Below, piece by piece: positions 5,576 through 7,220 of a stretch of DNA of 7,220 nt (its first letter is position 1; each line of letters opens with the position of its first letter). The notes beneath the pieces were generated by a model that saw nothing but the letters and a program-made list of their open reading frames with translations, made no database searches and was not told the DNA's origin. The DNA is taken from positions 1 through 7,220 of the forward strand of contig CAJKZL010000146.1 of the NCBI GenBank assembly GCA_905204385.1. Reading direction: 5' to 3'. The stretch comes from an uncultured Odoribacter sp. (GTDB taxonomy: Bacteria; Bacteroidota; Bacteroidia; Bacteroidales; Marinifilaceae). The position numbers and the translations under genes were made by a program.

Positions 5576-7021
5576 ATGAGAAAGTTCCTTTGGTGTCTTT
5601 CTCTTTTATGGTGTGTGTATGGATGCGGCAAGGATTGGCAAGAGGCGGTGGAATGTGATGAATATCCCCGGATTTATCCGGATTATCAGGATGTGACGAT
5701 ACCGGTGAATATGGCACCCCTGAATTTCGGGGTCCGGGAGGCGGGGAAAATGGTGGTTGAATTTCGTCATCGGGGAGAAGTGTTGCTGACCTGCCGGGGA
5801 AAAGGCAAAATCGATATTCCTTTGAAGAAATGGCATGCGCTGTTAAAAGAGAACGGTGGACAAAAGTTAGAAGTGAAAGTTTATCTCGCTGCGGATGGGC
5901 AGTGGAAAGCCTATCGGCCGTTTGCCATCCGGGTGGCGGCGGATTCCATCGATCCTTTTCTGGCCTATCGGTTGATAGAGCCCGGCTATGAATTGGGAAA
6001 AAGATTGGGTTTGTATCAGCGGGACTTGTCTTCTTTTCAGGAGAAAGCATTCGTTTCCCCTTTGCTGAGCCCGGAGAGTTGTGTCAATTGTCATGCTTTT
6101 TGCAACTATTCCCCCGACCGGATGATGTATCATGTCCGTTGGGAGCATTCCGGCACGGTCATCGCCGAACCGGGGAATATCCGCAAAGTGAATACCAAGA
6201 CGAAAGAGGTCATCAGCCCCGGAGCTTACCGCATGTGGCATCCTTCGGGTAAATACATCGCTTTTTCGAATAACCGCACGCATCAGGCTTTCCATGCCTT
6301 TGCCGAGAAAAAAATCGAGGTGTACGATTTAGCTTCCGGCCTGATGATTTATGATGTAGCGAAAAATAAGGTGCTTACAGATAAACGCTTTACGGCGGAC
6401 AGTACGTGGCAAACCTTCCCCGCCTGGTCGGCTGATGGGAAGTATCTTTATTTCTGTGAGGCTCGGCCGGTGAACTTGCCTGAGGACTATAAGGAATTGA
6501 AATACCAGCTCTACCGCGTGGCTTTCGATGAGAACAGCGGGTTGTTGGGCGATTCTGTCGAAAGGATCGGCTTGGGATGCGATAGCTTGAAAAGCATAGC
6601 CTTTCCGGTGGTGTCGCCCGATGGTCGGTATCTATTGTATACCGTGGCGGAAAGCGGTACTTTACCGATTTGGCACAAAGATGCCGATCTGGGGTTGATC
6701 GATTAGCTATCGGGTTTGCCGGTGGATTTATCCGGGGTAAACAGCGACGATGCCGATAGCTATCATGCCTGGGCCTCTTCGGGGCGCTGGTTGGCGTTCA
6801 GCAGCCGGCGCGACGACCACTTGTATACCCGCATCTACCTGGTGTATTTCGATAAAGACGGTAAGGCGCATAAGCCGTTTGTACTGCCTCAAAAAGACCC
6901 GGATTTTTATACGCTGTTCCTGAAATCCTATAATATTCCGGAATTTATCAAGGGACCGGTACCGTTTTCTCCCCGACAGTTGGAAGCCGTTATGGCGGGA
7001 GAAACTAAAAATGCCGTATAG
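5576..7021 (+). pseudogene. PD40/TolB-like beta-propeller lipoprotein with CxxCH motif, interrupted by an in-frame TAG
   Basis: The ATG at 5576 starts a 482-codon frame ending in TAG at 7019-7021, with one internal TAG at 6704-6706 (codon 377). The N-terminus has a lipoprotein signal, a hydrophobic stretch then VYGC with Cys17 as the likely lipidated residue, placing the protein on a cell-envelope membrane. A CVNCH motif at 169-173 (another Cys at 176) fits covalent c-type haem attachment. PD40-like blades follow: YRMWHPSGKYIAFS (about 218), FPAWSADGKYLYF (about 281), FPVVSPDGRYLLYT (about 343) and, after the TAG, YHAWASSGRWLAFSSRRDD. Before the TAG the protein reads DADLGLID and afterwards LSGLPVDL, with no shift or missing residue, so one base change (for example TTG to TAG) explains it. 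Without read-through the last blade and C-terminus are lost. I believe relatives occur in gut Bacteroidales beside DUF6057 genes; substrate and function are unknown to me. Confidence 0.8.
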
Positions 7022-7056
7022 GACAGGAAAATCTCACGAAGTTTAAAATCTTTAGT

Positions 7057-7220
7057 ATGAAAAAAGGACATATCATAGGATTAGGATTTCTCGTTGTACT
7101 GGGATGTTGGTGGTGGGGCCTATGGGGACATATCGGTTATTGGGGGGAGACGGATTTTTTTCAGCGCGGTTCTGTTTATTGGAGCGCGTTCGCCACTCAG
7201 CCGGGAGGATGGACCGATTA
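7057..7220 (+). CDS. DUF6057-like membrane protein, 5' part
   Basis: ATG at 7057-7059, 35 bp after the PD40 gene's final stop, opens a frame that runs off the window after 54 codons. It begins MKKGHIIGLGF, then a strongly hydrophobic, tryptophan-rich segment (residues about 5-24) that should be a first membrane helix or uncleaved signal anchor. A periplasmic-looking stretch with FFQRGS and a PGGWTDY motif follows. The pattern of an early helix, an aromatic/Phe-rich segment and PGG(F/L/W)..Y resembles the start of large polytopic DUF6057 proteins, which I recall next to PD40/CxxCH lipoprotein genes in Bacteroidales. Family assignment rests on a short N-terminus and on context, so it is tentative. 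It is probably co-transcribed with the PD40 gene. Confidence 0.6.
   Translation, partial: MKKGHIIGLGFLVVLGCWWWGLWGHIGYWGETDFFQRGSVYWSAFATQPGGWTD

Noticed and set aside
5574..6050. A 158-codon minus-strand ORF opposite the PD40 lipoprotein gene
   Set aside because: Proline- and histidine-rich shadow of the sense gene; the sense strand has signal peptide, CxxCH and PD40 motifs.
6716..7021. A separate small gene after the TAG at 6704
   Set aside because: It is in the same frame as the upstream PD40 sequence with no gap, starts only at an internal TTG, and begins in the middle of a propeller blade.

Overview
The window looks like a chromosomal segment of a Bacteroidota bacterium, most likely a gut member of the Bacteroidales. 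The reasons are -7 boxes of the TAnnTTTG type (812-819, 3229-3236), start codons preceded by A/T-rich leaders instead of Shine-Dalgarno sequences, and the pairing of a PD40/CxxCH lipoprotein gene with a DUF6057-like gene. I cannot fix the genus from sequence alone.

Left (1-980): the 3' part of a YhiM-type (DUF2776) polytopic membrane protein gene, running in from outside the window. It is followed by a TAnnTTTG box inside a 27-bp repeat, a very strong intrinsic terminator (871-914), and a run of short phased repeats.

Middle (980-3180): an AT-rich block holding one complete minus-strand gene for a 558-residue AlbA_2 (Schlafen-like) plus HATPase_c_4 protein, and about 500 bp of mostly non-coding AT-rich DNA upstream of it. 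The block lies between two perfect 27-bp direct repeats (810-836 and 3153-3179). It has the look of an inserted or excisable cargo module, but contains no recombinase.

Right (3181-7220): a co-directional, higher-GC series of rarA, kdsA, a PD40/CxxCH lipoprotein gene and the start of a DUF6057-like membrane protein gene. kdsA is intact and encodes the metal-dependent type of KDO-8-phosphate synthase for lipopolysaccharide inner core. rarA and the PD40 gene are each interrupted by a single in-frame TAG with perfect coding continuity afterwards. In rarA the TAG replaces exactly the Walker A lysine codon. The kdsA leader is preceded by low-complexity tandem repeats and a G-rich tract that fits a G-quadruplex pattern.

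The most notable observations are the two in-frame amber codons in neighbouring genes and the direct-repeat-flanked AlbA_2 ATPase module. I do not see a convincing multi-gene novel system. The AlbA_2 protein stands alone, and any defence or regulatory role for it is inference.
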